Shown: positions 8,132 through 16,615 of the stretch, in pieces
Position numbering within the stretch: the first letter of the stretch is position 1
How the letters are laid out: each line of letters opens with the position of its first letter
From: Actinomycetes bacterium
Lineage (GTDB): Bacteria; Actinomycetota; Acidimicrobiia; Acidimicrobiales; SZUA-35
NCBI GenBank assembly: GCA_024280015.1
Contig: JAJRQY010000007.1
Span: forward strand, 1 to 42,444
Length of the DNA stretch: 42,444 bases
Direction: 5' to 3'
Position numbers and translations under genes: made by a program
Notes under the pieces: model-generated
What the model saw: the letters and a program-made list of their open reading frames with translations, nothing else
The model's database searches: none
Told to the model about the DNA's origin: nothing

Positions 8132-9883
8132 TTACCTTTTCTTCTTCGACTTCTCCGCGCCCTCGTGGGCACCCAGAATTACCGGAACGATCATGGGCCG
8201 CAGACGGGTCCGCTGATTCACGAATCGGCCAAGAGCACGGCGCACAATCCGCTCCAACTCTTGACGCGTTCGCTTACCATCCTTCAAGGCGTTCTCGACC
8301 GCGGTCCGCACGATGTGCATGGCTTCCTTACGGATCTGGTCTCCCTCATCCCCGTGCACCCAGCCTCGGCTGGCAATTTCAGGCTCGCCGAGCATCTCGA
8401 CGTTTGGTCCGACGATGGAAAGCGAGATGATGGCGGAAACGAAGCCATCAGTTCCAAGAACTCGACGCTCGGTGATAACGGTCGGATCCATATCGTCCAG
8501 CTTGCCCTGCACGAAGATGTACTCGGCGGGAACATCATCACCCCGACGCAGGCCATCGTCACTAAGCACGACCGACTGTCCGTCTTGGCAAATCAGCACC
8601 CTGTCCGCACTCATCCCCATCTGGGTGGCCAGGTGCGCATGCTCGGTCATATGCCGGTATTCGCCGTGAACGGGAATGAACCATTCCGGTTGCACGATGG
8701 AGTGCATGACCTTGAGCTCCTCAGCCTTGGCGTGCCCGGTGGCGTGAACCCGGTGGGTGCTGGAGTCAATGACTTCGGCTCCCTTACGAAGGAGTCCATC
8801 AATCACTCTGGTCACGCTGGATTCGTTGCCAGGAATGGGGTGAGACGACAAGATCACACAATCGTTCTCGTGCAACGTCAGCCAGCGGTTGTCACCGGTT
8901 GCCATCCGGGCCAGGGCCGACATTGGCTCACCCTGTGAACCGGTTGAGATGATGCACAGGTTGGCGTCGTCGATGTCTTCGATGTCTTCAATCTTGCGCA
9001 AATGGGTGTCAGGGATCTTGAGCAAACCCATTTGGCGGGCCAAATGCACGTTCTTGTTCATGGAACGGCCGAGGGTGGCCACGATTCGACCGTTAGCAAT
9101 GGCTGCATCTGCTACCTGCTGTACCCGGTGGATGTGACTGGCGAAGCAGGCAACGATGATGCGCTGGCCTTCTTTTGATCGGAACAGATCGTGGATGGAC
9201 TGCCCGATCGAGGTCTCCGATTCGGAGAATCCTTGATTGGTAGCATTGGTCGAGTCACACAAAAACAGTCGGACACCATCGTCCTTGGCCATGTGGCCGA
9301 TTCCGGCCAGGTCGGTGAGGCGCCCATCGACCGGCGTCATGTCCAGTTTGAAGTCGCCCGAATGCAGGATCACACCTTGTGGTGTGTGGAAGGCGGTGGC
9401 GAATCCGTGGGGCACGGAGTGCGTTACCGGAAAGAACTCCATGTCGAAGGGGCCGACCTGGATGCGGTCATTGTCACTAACCTCGATGAACGTGGCCTGC
9501 TTGAGCATGCCCCGCTCTTCGATGCGGTTGCGGGCCAAGCCAATGGTCAGCGGCGATCCAATGATCTGGAGTGGGATGTGTTCCAGCAAGAAACTGAGGG
9601 CCCCGATGTGGTCCTCGTGTCCATGGGTGGCCACCATGCCAATGACCCGGTCGGCGTTCTCTTTGAGCCAGGTGAAGTCCGGTAGGACGAGGTCGATTCC
9701 TGCCATGTCGTCTTCGGGGAACATGAGGCCAACATCGATGAGCATGATCTTGCCCTCGAGGTCGATGGCGGCACAGTTCCGGCCAATTTCGCCAAGCCCG
9801 CCAAGGAAGACAACTCGAACGTCACTGTTCTTCTTGGCTGGCTTCTTTGAGGACTGCTTCTTCGATTTTGTTTGTTGAGCCAT
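8132..9883 (-). CDS. rnj: ribonuclease J
   Basis: A metallo-beta-lactamase/beta-CASP ribonuclease, with 5'-3' exo- and endonuclease activity, acting in mRNA decay and rRNA maturation in the cytoplasm. The Lys/Ser-rich N terminus (1-20) leads into VVFLGGLGEIGRN, the zinc motif HGHEDH (87-92), THS (154-156) and HSGD (174-177). The beta-CASP region and the RNase J C-terminal domain follow, giving 583 residues; the family is usually 550-600. ATG start at 9883 shares one base with the dapA stop (TGATG), indicating coupled translation. The dapA-rnj-ftsK order is conserved in many actinobacteria. The homologue in Streptomyces and Mycobacterium is called RNase J. Confidence 0.96.
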   Translation of the reverse strand: MAQQTKSKKQSSKKPAKKNSDVRVVFLGGLGEIGRNCAAIDLEGKIMLIDVGLMFPEDDMAGIDLVLPDFTWLKENADRVIGMVATHGHEDHIGALSFLLEHIPLQIIGSPLTIGLARNRIEERGMLKQATFIEVSDNDRIQVGPFDMEFFPVTHSVPHGFATAFHTPQGVILHSGDFKLDMTPVDGRLTDLAGIGHMAKDDGVRLFLCDSTNATNQGFSESETSIGQSIHDLFRSKEGQRIIVACFASHIHRVQQVADAAIANGRIVATLGRSMNKNVHLARQMGLLKIPDTHLRKIEDIEDIDDANLCIISTGSQGEPMSALARMATGDNRWLTLHENDCVILSSHPIPGNESSVTRVIDGLLRKGAEVIDSSTHRVHATGHAKAEELKVMHSIVQPEWFIPVHGEYRHMTEHAHLATQMGMSADRVLICQDGQSVVLSDDGLRRGDDVPAEYIFVQGKLDDMDPTVITERRVLGTDGFVSAIISLSIVGPNVEMLGEPEIASRGWVHGDEGDQIRKEAMHIVRTAVENALKDGKRTRQELERIVRRALGRFVNQRTRLRPMIVPVILGAHEGAEKSKKKR

Positions 9884-10785
9884 CAGGCTTTCCGGTCCAA
9901 TCCGACTAGTACTTCTCTTGCTTGATCCACGAGATCATCGGGAGCGAATCCCATGGGTGGGCGACAGGGACCAACCGAAACACCAAGCAGGTTCATCATG
10001 ACCTTGGATGGCTCCGGGTTGGGGGCTTCATCAGATCCTTCGTAGACAAAGGACGGAATCATGCGAGCATTGAGTTCGGTTGCGACTCCAACGTCCCCCT
10101 TCTGGAAGGCGGCGATCATTTCTTGCATCTCGGCCGCTATCCAGTGGGTGGCAACGCCGATGACTCCGCAAGCACCAACTGCGAGAAGCGGCAACGTCAG
10201 ACTGTCATCACCGGAGTACCAGTCAGTGTCGTCCGGCGCCCGGGACAAGAGCTGTGCCGCTGCCGATGGGTCTCCGGCTGCATCCTTGATGCCAACAATA
10301 TTGTCCAATTCAAGCAAGCTCAGAAGGACCGCTTCAGAAACCTTGCGTCCGGTTCTTCCTGGGTGGTCATAGATAACGACTGGCAGGTCGGTGGCAGCAG
10401 CAACCGCACGGAAATGTGCCTCGATGCCTGCTTGGGAGGGCCGGTTGTAATAGGGCGTGACCGTGAGGATTCCGTCAGCACCAGCGGCGGTAGCTCGTTC
10501 GGTATTGGTGACGGCATTGCGAGTGTCGTTACTTCCCGCACCAGCAACCAGGTGGTGGTCAGGGATGGCTTCTCGAACCGCGGTGATGACTTCGATCTGT
10601 TCATCCAGAGTCAGGGTTGCTGATTCTCCGGTCGTGCCAGCAACGATGACACCATCGTTGCCGTTGGCGACCAGGTAGCGGGCCAAGTCCTGCACTCCGT
10701 CCAGGTCCAGCCCGCCATCGGCATGAAAGGGGGTGACCATGGCGGTGAGCACACGGCCAAATCGGGTGGGGCTAGGGGTATGCAT
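9883..10785 (-). CDS. dapA: 4-hydroxy-tetrahydrodipicolinate synthase
   Basis: Condenses pyruvate with aspartate semialdehyde, the first committed step to diaminopimelate and lysine, in the cytosol. It is a 300-residue TIM barrel. GTTGES (50-55) binds the pyruvate carboxylate, the PYYNRPSQ segment supplies the catalytic Tyr (about 113), HPGRTG holds the Arg at the substrate entrance (about 144), and VGIKD gives the Schiff-base Lys (167). The segment before the Arg reads YDHPGRTG rather than the common YNVPGRTG. ATG at 10785 overlaps the upstream gene's TAA by one base and its own stop overlaps rnj, so three genes are translationally linked. dapB lies separately at 22796-23593 on the same strand. 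Confidence 0.96.
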   Translation of the reverse strand: MHTPSPTRFGRVLTAMVTPFHADGGLDLDGVQDLARYLVANGNDGVIVAGTTGESATLTLDEQIEVITAVREAIPDHHLVAGAGSNDTRNAVTNTERATAAGADGILTVTPYYNRPSQAGIEAHFRAVAAATDLPVVIYDHPGRTGRKVSEAVLLSLLELDNIVGIKDAAGDPSAAAQLLSRAPDDTDWYSGDDSLTLPLLAVGACGVIGVATHWIAAEMQEMIAAFQKGDVGVATELNARMIPSFVYEGSDEAPNPEPSKVMMNLLGVSVGPCRPPMGFAPDDLVDQAREVLVGLDRKA

Positions 10786-11417
10786 TAGTGGGCTTTCTCT
10801 GTTGCTCGGTCGATCCCAAGGGTGGCGAGCAAGTCTTCATGAAGCTCAAACCAGACCGTGTGATACGACTCCTTGATTGGGGCGGCAAACCAGTCACGCT
10901 CGCCGGATTGCACCTTGGTCAGCGCCGCACTGAACCGGTTGGAATAGATGGAGAATCGATCCAGCTTGTTGGCAAGTTCAACACAAATGGGCTGCACCGC
11001 GTCATTGAGCTTTGCCAGGTCTGCGATAACGGCATTGTCATAAGCCGGGTCTTCGTGGTCGTTCAGTACTTGTGCGTCAGCATCTTTGACCTGCCAATCG
11101 GTACACACCTGAAGCATTGTGCCGTTGAGGGCCAAGAAGCGGTCATAGGCCGACTGCGTGAGCTCGCGGCAGCCAGTTTCATCAAGCTCTTCGAGTAGTA
11201 GCTGCTCGATTCTGGCTCGTCCGTTGGGCTTTAGGGCCCATCCAGTGCGACGCCCATCCCGGAAGACGGCCTGATCAGAGGCCGATGCTTCTTGCAAAAC
11301 TGCCTCAACCGCTGCTTCGCTCAGCCCAACCAAGGCCGCGACCTGCTCGGTCGGAGCGAATCCTTTGAGACGGAGCCCTAGGAGAGCCAAGATCGCGGGG
11401 GAGGATGAGTGGGGCAT
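10785..11417 (-). CDS. winged-helix-like protein, possible regulator
   Basis: A 210-residue protein not assignable to a named family. The N-terminal about 75 residues have the pattern of a winged helix-turn-helix: ILALLGLRLKGFAPTEQVA, VGLSEAAVEAVLQEA as a recognition-type helix, then FRDGRRTGWALKPNGR as the wing. The rest is helical and acidic, with the conserved-looking RFLALNGTMLQVCTDWQV and YDNAVIADLAKLNDAV. Similar proteins in actinobacteria are often labelled MarR-like or hypothetical. It overlaps dapA by one base, so it is in the dapA-rnj operon; a sensor or regulator of that operon is possible but unproven. ATG start at 11417, 11 bases after the SURF1 stop. Confidence 0.6.
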   Translation of the reverse strand: MPHSSSPAILALLGLRLKGFAPTEQVAALVGLSEAAVEAVLQEASASDQAVFRDGRRTGWALKPNGRARIEQLLLEELDETGCRELTQSAYDRFLALNGTMLQVCTDWQVKDADAQVLNDHEDPAYDNAVIADLAKLNDAVQPICVELANKLDRFSIYSNRFSAALTKVQSGERDWFAAPIKESYHTVWFELHEDLLATLGIDRATEKAH

Positions 11418-11428
11418 TGGCCCAGAGG

Positions 11429-12199
11429 CTAGTCCGACCCGGTGACTTCTAGAGATTTCTTTCTCAGGACGAGCACATAGGCCCCGCTAGTAAGCACCGT
11501 GAAGATCATCCATTGCACGGCGTAGCCGAAGTGGGGTCCGTTGTTGAGTTCGGGCAAAGGCATCGAAAGCGGATAGGTGGATACCTCCTGGTGGCGTTGT
11601 TGCACCCAAACTGGAGCAACCGTCGTGCCAATTCGTTCGGAAATTTTGTCAACATCCAGCCGGGGCACGCGCTCACTTGTTCCGTTGTCGGTGGCCCCAA
11701 AGGTTTCCTTCAGCTGAGACAGCCTGAGCCAACCTTCAATTTTTGTCGTATTGTCTTCTTCACGAGTCTCGGCCTCGCGAGGGGCAAAGCCGCGGTTGAC
11801 CAGGATGGTTTGACCATCATCAGTCTCGAACAGTCCGACCATCCAATCCCCGGCTTGACCATCAAAGGAGCGGTTGGCGACCCGAATCAGGTTGGCCTCA
11901 ACAAAGCGCCCCGAGTCAACTATCTGTACATAGTCCAGATCCTCCGTTGGCCGAGTCAGAGCCTCAGAAATGGTCAGGGCGGGTGCATCGGACCGAGAGC
12001 GGATAATTTCGTTTGTCTCCTTGCGCGCATCCCAGCGGGCAAGTTGCCAGAAGGCGGCAACAACGAAGAGGCAGAGCGCAGTCCCGACAAAGACGTGGGA
12101 GAACAGCCAGAAGGGTTTGCGAAGAAATCGCCAGTTGCGATCTACTTCATGAGAGGTGGTATCTGACACCAGCACGACGCTATCTGGCAATACTCCCAC
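11429..12199 (-). CDS. SURF1 family cytochrome oxidase assembly protein
   Basis: SURF1 proteins help insert haem a into cytochrome c oxidase at the cytoplasmic membrane. The 256 residues show the family layout: one membrane helix near the N terminus (about 33-53, ending WQLARWDARK), an extracytoplasmic domain with GRF, ILVNRGFAP and GWLRLSQ, then the signature GPHFGYAVQWMIF running into a second membrane helix and a basic end. The GTG at 12199 is the longest start. It lies head-to-head with the next gene, and downstream GTG codons at residues 9 and 11 are equally possible, with no clear ribosome site for any of them. No other cytochrome oxidase gene lies in the window. Confidence 0.88.
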   Translation of the reverse strand: MGVLPDSVVLVSDTTSHEVDRNWRFLRKPFWLFSHVFVGTALCLFVVAAFWQLARWDARKETNEIIRSRSDAPALTISEALTRPTEDLDYVQIVDSGRFVEANLIRVANRSFDGQAGDWMVGLFETDDGQTILVNRGFAPREAETREEDNTTKIEGWLRLSQLKETFGATDNGTSERVPRLDVDKISERIGTTVAPVWVQQRHQEVSTYPLSMPLPELNNGPHFGYAVQWMIFTVLTSGAYVLVLRKKSLEVTGSD

Positions 12200-12242
12200 C
12201 GAAGAACCGCCAAAGAAGCATCAGGCGGCAATACTGTCGGCA

Positions 12243-13700
12243 ATGCCAGAGTCTGCATCAAACACAACCCGATTTCCCTATGCGAAGCTTGACGCCATCA
12301 TTGTTGGCGCTGGCCCAAACGGGTTGGCTGCTGCAATCACACTGGCACGGGCTGGGCGAAGCGTTCTTGTTCTTGAGGCGTCATCAACCCCGGGGGGCGG
12401 TATGCGAACCGCCGAGCTGACCTTGCCCGGCTACCAACACGATGTTTGCTCTGCCATTCACCCCATGGCGGCGGCCTCGCCGTTCTTCCAGAGTCTCGAT
12501 CTCCAGCAGCATGGTGCCGAACTCGTTCAGCCCGAGATCCCCTTTGCTCATCCACTCGATGGTGGGAGTGCCGGGCTGGCCCATCGGTCCCTACAGGAGA
12601 CGGTCACGGGCCTTGGGAAAGATGGACGACAATGGCAGAATCTGGTTGGCTGGGTCACACAGCATTGGGACAAGCTGGCACCAGAGCTACTTGGCCCGGT
12701 TCTGCACGTTCCCAAGAGCCCGATCGCCATGGCCAGTTTCGGCGTTCGTGCTCTGCCCTCAGCCCAGATCGCCGCACGAGCATTCAAGACACAGGAAGCC
12801 AAGGGACTGTTCGCCGGTGCGGCCGCCCATTCATTTCTTCCACTAACCCGTCCCTTGACCGCATCATTTGGTTTGCTCCTGGCCAGTTTGGCCCATGTTG
12901 GTGGCTGGCCGATGATTCGAGGAGGATCAGGACGTCTGAGCGAGGCCCTGGTTTCCATCCTGGCTGATCTTGGAGGGGACATTCGCTGCGGTCGTGCCGT
13001 TCGATCCTTGGCCGATCTTCCACCGTCAAAGATCGTGCTTTTTGATCTGTCACCCGGCCAGATGCTTGGCATTGTCGGCGATGCTGTTCCCGACCGTTAC
13101 CGGAAACGACTGACCAGGTTTCGACCTGGGCCTGGGGTATTCAAGCTCGACTACGCGCTGAGTGAGCAAATTCCCTGGACGAATCCAGACGTCCGCAAGG
13201 CTGGAACCGTTCATGTTGGCGGAACCATCAACGAAATCAACGACGCTGAATCCCAGGTCAATAACGGACAACACCCGGACAAGCCATTCGTCCTGGTCGG
13301 GCAGCAAAGTGCCTTCGATCCCAGCCGGACTCCCGACAATGGCCACACACTGTGGGCCTATTGCCATGTTCCCAACGGATCAACGCTCGACATGACCGAA
13401 CAAATCGAGAACCAGATCGAACGCTTCGCCCCGGGGTTTCGCGACACCATCATCGCTCGTCACTCGGCAGGGCCGCGCTGGTATGAGGACTACAACGCCA
13501 ACAATATTGGTGGCGACATCAGCGGTGGAGCCCACACGGTTAGTCAACTTCTGGCCCGACCACTGTGGTCATTGCACGCATACCGAACCCCCAACCCCCG
13601 CTTTTTCCTGTGCTCGGCCTCCACTCCCCCCGGCGGCGGAGTTCATGGCATGAGCGGTCATCGCGCCGCTCTGGATGCTCTGGCCTCGACCCTTTGTTAA
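12243..13700 (+). CDS. phytoene-desaturase-like NAD(P)/FAD oxidoreductase
   Basis: A flavoprotein of the CrtI/PYROXD2-like amine-oxidase group. The Rossmann FAD motif VGAGPNGLAAA is followed by VLVLEAS and the TPGGGMRT stretch; the C terminus has CSASTPPGGGVHGMSGH, the second FAD signature of this group. About 485 residues, within family size. Whether it works on carotenoids is unknown; many actinobacterial members are uncharacterised. The frame also allows GTG at 12156, but that start would overlap the divergent SURF1 gene; ATG at 12243 places the Rossmann motif about 20 residues in, as usual, and is preferred. The divergent promoter region must be very short (about 12200-12242). Confidence 0.85.
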   Translation: MPESASNTTRFPYAKLDAIIVGAGPNGLAAAITLARAGRSVLVLEASSTPGGGMRTAELTLPGYQHDVCSAIHPMAAASPFFQSLDLQQHGAELVQPEIPFAHPLDGGSAGLAHRSLQETVTGLGKDGRQWQNLVGWVTQHWDKLAPELLGPVLHVPKSPIAMASFGVRALPSAQIAARAFKTQEAKGLFAGAAAHSFLPLTRPLTASFGLLLASLAHVGGWPMIRGGSGRLSEALVSILADLGGDIRCGRAVRSLADLPPSKIVLFDLSPGQMLGIVGDAVPDRYRKRLTRFRPGPGVFKLDYALSEQIPWTNPDVRKAGTVHVGGTINEINDAESQVNNGQHPDKPFVLVGQQSAFDPSRTPDNGHTLWAYCHVPNGSTLDMTEQIENQIERFAPGFRDTIIARHSAGPRWYEDYNANNIGGDISGGAHTVSQLLARPLWSLHAYRTPNPRFFLCSASTPPGGGVHGMSGHRAALDALASTLC

Positions 13701-13804
13701 CTCCGTCGGGTTTGCTTCCAATGTGCGGTTCGCGTCCACTAGCGGCACGCGAGCCTGCACACTGAACCCAGATCGACGGTGGACCAACAACGGCTCCGGT
13801 CGAG

Positions 13805-13854
13805 AATCTGGCTGACGGACGCCAGATTGGGTCACCGGGCTGCCAGACTCTGGC
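13805..13854 (+). promoter_or_regulatory. interleaved GCCAGA/TCTGGC hairpins before the VTT gene
   Basis: Four arms are present: TCTGGC 13807-13812, GCCAGA 13821-13826, GCCAGA 13842-13847 and TCTGGC 13849-13854. The first pair gives an 8-bp stem with an 8-base loop (AATCTGGC/GCCAGATT, 13805-13828). The last pair forms a tight stem ending one base before the GTG start at 13856. Outer pairings are also possible, so the structures exclude each other, as in attenuators. It could instead terminate the upstream gene. Confidence 0.4.
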
Positions 13855-13855
13855 G

Positions 13856-14638
13856 GTGGCCCTCGCTGATGCTCTCCGATCAATCAAGACGTCTGGGCCC
13901 GGCCGTCCCCCATCCAAGGGTGTCACTCGGATCTTTATCGGCCTGGCCGCCTTGTCAATGGCTACGGCCTGGGCCGGAGATCTGGTTCTTGTCACCATCG
14001 TCGAGAACCGTCCGCTGGCCCTGATCGCCCTCAACGCCCGAACACGAAACCTGGTTCTCGCCATCCCCAACACCACGGTTATCCCCTTCTTCACGGTGGC
14101 ATTCCTTCGCTTGTTGGCCACTGATCCGCTCTACTTCTTGCTGGGCTACTGGCACGGGGACAAGGCCATTGCTTGGACCGAGCGGCGTTCACGCACCTAT
14201 GGGCCACTGGTACGAGACATGGAGCGCTGGTTTGGAAAGTACGCGTACTTCTTCATTTTTGCCATGCCAAACAACATCATCTCCGCCTTGTCCGGGGCCG
14301 CAGGAATCAAAGCCAGGACATTCATGGCCCTCAATATCACGGGCACCGTGGTCAGGCTCACACTGGTTTGGAAGTTCGGCGACTTCTTCAGTCCCCAGGT
14401 CAATGGATTGGTTGAGTGGATCAGTGCCCACAAGGTCCTGGTGTTTGGCATCTCGGCTGCCGGGGTGGCCTGGACAGTTTTTGGCGAGTTTCGGGGCGAC
14501 AACGGTGAGATCGCCAGTCTCAAGGACATGACCGAAGACGAGGGAAGCAATGGCCAATCGTCGAACACGGAACCGAGTCCAGACGCCACGAGCGAGTTAG
14601 CCGACACCGGTGACGTCGACACCTCCTCCTCCGAGTGA
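13856..14638 (+). CDS. VTT/DedA-like membrane protein
   Basis: A 260-residue membrane protein. Its centre resembles the VTT/DedA (SNARE-associated) fold: FLLGYWHGDKAIAWTERR, then GPLVRDMERWFGKYAYFF, a Pro-containing AMPNNIISALSGAAGI re-entrant-like segment, and an N-x-x-G-x-x-x-R motif in NITGTVVRL. DedA proteins are linked to lipid-carrier flipping and membrane homeostasis. Hydrophobic segments also lie at about 25-45 and 145-215. The C-terminal about 40 residues are acidic and Ser/Thr-rich, likely cytosolic and disordered. GTG start; no ATG is available near the N terminus. Its end overlaps the Nudix gene by 29 bases. The family assignment is by motif resemblance and should be tested against PF09335. 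Confidence 0.6.
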   Translation: MALADALRSIKTSGPGRPPSKGVTRIFIGLAALSMATAWAGDLVLVTIVENRPLALIALNARTRNLVLAIPNTTVIPFFTVAFLRLLATDPLYFLLGYWHGDKAIAWTERRSRTYGPLVRDMERWFGKYAYFFIFAMPNNIISALSGAAGIKARTFMALNITGTVVRLTLVWKFGDFFSPQVNGLVEWISAHKVLVFGISAAGVAWTVFGEFRGDNGEIASLKDMTEDEGSNGQSSNTEPSPDATSELADTGDVDTSSSE

Positions 14639-15134
14639 GCTAATTCCTCGGCCCTCTGGTCGAGCATTGCTGACCAACTCTGCGGGTCGTGTTCTCCTTC
14701 TTCGCGGCGTCGATCCCTACAACCCCGATCATGGTGGGTTCTATTGGACACCGGGGGGCGGGATGGACAAGGGCGAGACGCCGGCCCAAGCAGTGGTGCG
14801 AGAACTCTGGGAAGAGGTCGGTCTGATCGATGCTCAAGTCGGGCCGGTGGTTCTGCTTCGGACCAGCATTTTCCCCATGAAGAAGGTGTGGTACTCCTCG
14901 GTCGAAACCTTCTTCTGGGTGCAAGCTCCTGATGAGTTCCGCGCTGTTCCTCAGAGTTTGACCGATATCGAGCAAGACGTCATCCAAGAGATGAGCTGGC
15001 ATTCCGCCGATGAGATCCGGACCATCACCGAACACGTGTATCCGGCTTGTCTGGCCGATCTGGTTGACCACATCAATCGGCACGGGCCACCAGCCGAACC
15101 GTGGATCGAGGCCCACGATCGGTCCGATGAATAG
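14610..15134 (+). CDS. Nudix hydrolase
   Basis: A pyrophosphohydrolase of 174 residues. The full Nudix box is present from about residue 49: G, five residues, E (in GMDKGE), seven residues, then REL-W-EEVGL, which binds the catalytic metal. The preceding GGFYWTPGG is the usual entry strand. The substrate class is unknown; RVLLLRGVDPYNPDHGGFYW resembles Nudix proteins of actinobacteria labelled NUDIX domain-containing. GTG start lies inside the end of the VTT-like gene (29-base overlap), implying coupling. The protein lacks a signal peptide and is cytosolic. Transcription probably ends at the hairpin at 15169-15204. Confidence 0.9.
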   Translation: MTSTPPPPSELIPRPSGRALLTNSAGRVLLLRGVDPYNPDHGGFYWTPGGGMDKGETPAQAVVRELWEEVGLIDAQVGPVVLLRTSIFPMKKVWYSSVETFFWVQAPDEFRAVPQSLTDIEQDVIQEMSWHSADEIRTITEHVYPACLADLVDHINRHGPPAEPWIEAHDRSDE

Positions 15135-15168
15135 TTGAACAGCTTCGGGAGTTTCGCCGCGAACTTTG

Positions 15169-15204
15169 TGCAGTTGGCGACCCACTATTGGGTCGCCAAC
15201 TGCA
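15169..15204. terminator. bidirectional hairpin terminator
   Basis: A perfect 16-bp stem (15169-15184/15189-15204) with loop CTAT lies between the convergent Nudix and PLP-enzyme genes. The arm TTGGCGACCC resembles the hairpin at 4171-4219. T-richness after the stem is modest on either strand, so it may act by stalling or as a processing end. Confidence 0.7.
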
Positions 15205-15314
15205 TTATCTTCGGACATGCTTGGGTCGCTGGGGCTCTTGATCTCATCCGCTGTCGCACCCTGGCCGCGGTACTTGCCCCGCAACTCAGCAATCGGACCA
15301 ATGGCGGCATCCAG

Positions 15315-16502
15315 CTAATTGGATGAAGCAACGCGGTCGAGGGCCTGGGCGAAATCGGCAACGATGTCCGCTGTTTCCTCTAGTCCGCAGGAGATGCGAA
15401 TGGTTCCGGGTGAGATGAACGAGTCGGCAAGTTGAGCCTGGTCAAGACCGGCATGGGTTGTCGAAGCCGGGTGACAGATCAATGTTTCGGGCCCACCAAG
15501 CGAGGGGGCATGAACCGCCAGATTCAACCGTTGCACCAGTGCCTCACCAGCTGGATAGCCGCCAGCAAGCTCGAAGCTCAAGATTCCCCCCGCTGACTTC
15601 AGCTGACGCTGAGCCAGCTCATATTGAGGGTGCGAAGCCAAGCCCGGATAGCGGACCTCGCCAACGGCTGGATGGCCTTCCAGTGATTCGGCCAGCGCAT
15701 GAGCAGTTGCCGTCTGTTGACGCAGACGGACCGGCAGGGTTCGGATTCCACGCAAGCCGCTGAGTGCGTCTGCTGGTGACGCACATGCACCCTGGAGCGA
15801 GGCAAAGCCTGAGATCCAGTCAACCAGGTCTGCATTTCCGGCAACAACTCCGAGTGTTGCGTCGTTGTGTCCGGCAATGGCTTTGGTTGCCGAGTGGATC
15901 ACCAGATCAACGCCATAGCTCAGCGGCTGTTGGCCCAGTGGAGTGGCGAAGGTGGCATCGACCACGGTGATCGGACCAACGATTGAGCCCAACTCATCTA
16001 GATCCACCAGATCCAGACGAGGGTTAGCTGGTGTTTCGGCAATAACCAGCACCGTCTTGCCGGGAACGACCGCTGCCTCCAAGGCCCCGGGCTTGGTCCC
16101 GTCGGCAAACGTCACATCGATCCCAAACCGCGGGCAAAAGCCTTCCAGAAGCTGACGGGTTCCTCCATAGAGCTGCTTGCTGGCCACAATATGTGCACCC
16201 TGGGTGCACAGACCAAACACAACGGAGGAGATCGCACCCATGCCCGAGGAGAAAGCTCGGGCCGACTCTGCTCCCTCCAATTCGGCAATGGCTTCTTCGA
16301 AGGCGGCAACCGTTGGATTGCCATAGCGCGAGTAGAAATGGGTCGGCCTCCTTTGGGTTGCGAACTCCTTGGCCTGGGCAAGATCTGCGGGCTCAAAGGT
16401 CGTCGTAGCCCACAACGTAGGTGCCAACGCACCATCGGCCGCACTCCGTCCAGTGGTGATGGCCTGCGTGGCCTGGCTCCAGGCTTGGAATTTAGTTGCC
16501 AT
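15315..16502 (-). CDS. trans-sulfuration PLP enzyme (cystathionine gamma-synthase / Met gamma-lyase family)
   Basis: A PLP enzyme of sulfur amino-acid metabolism in the cytosol. Family motifs: YSRYGNPT near the N terminus, the FSSGMGAIS loop, KQLYGGT, VDATFATP (Asp contacting the PLP nitrogen, about 182), and HSATKAIAGHND with the Schiff-base Lys at about 207. The 395-residue length fits. Cystathionine gamma-synthase, methionine gamma-lyase and O-acetylhomoserine sulfhydrylase share these motifs and cannot be separated here. The start is ATG 16502: an upstream in-frame TTG (16514) is part of the Shine-Dalgarno sequence GGAGG, which lies five bases before this ATG. The leader carries a SAM-type riboswitch, so expression should fall when SAM is abundant. 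This suggests a methionine-synthesis rather than a degradation role. Confidence 0.88.
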   Translation of the reverse strand: MATKFQAWSQATQAITTGRSAADGALAPTLWATTTFEPADLAQAKEFATQRRPTHFYSRYGNPTVAAFEEAIAELEGAESARAFSSGMGAISSVVFGLCTQGAHIVASKQLYGGTRQLLEGFCPRFGIDVTFADGTKPGALEAAVVPGKTVLVIAETPANPRLDLVDLDELGSIVGPITVVDATFATPLGQQPLSYGVDLVIHSATKAIAGHNDATLGVVAGNADLVDWISGFASLQGACASPADALSGLRGIRTLPVRLRQQTATAHALAESLEGHPAVGEVRYPGLASHPQYELAQRQLKSAGGILSFELAGGYPAGEALVQRLNLAVHAPSLGGPETLICHPASTTHAGLDQAQLADSFISPGTIRISCGLEETADIVADFAQALDRVASSN

Positions 16503-16507
16503 GATGT

Positions 16508-16522
16508 CCTCCAAATTGGAGG
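16508..16522 (-). promoter_or_regulatory. Shine-Dalgarno-sequestering hairpin (riboswitch platform)
   Basis: On the minus strand CCTCC-AATTT-GGAGG forms a short perfect stem in which the arm GGAGG is the ribosome site of the PLP-enzyme gene. The complementary CCTCC would mask it, a translational off-switch placed between the aptamer and the start codon. Confidence 0.6.
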
Positions 16523-16615
16523 GATGGACACCCAGGAACTCGAACCTTCGTTACACAGTCCCGCTGAACACGGCCTGTGTCACATCGCTTCCACCCAGTC
16601 GGAATGAACCGGTGA

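Noticed and set aside
8093-9685. Two plus-strand frames opposite the RNase J gene (8093-8938, 9191-9685)
   Set aside because: Shadows of a strongly conserved metallo-beta-lactamase gene.
14640-15284. 214-residue minus-strand frame opposite the Nudix gene
   Set aside because: Covers the terminator hairpin and the intact Nudix gene in antisense; no conserved features.
15135-15326. 63-residue plus-strand frame after the Nudix gene
   Set aside because: Runs through the terminator hairpin and into the end of the convergent gene; no ribosome site.
16530-16560. tRNA T-arm-like sequence GGTTCGAGTTCC on the minus strand
   Set aside because: No 5-bp T-stem, acceptor stem or anticodon arm around it; it lies in the riboswitch leader.
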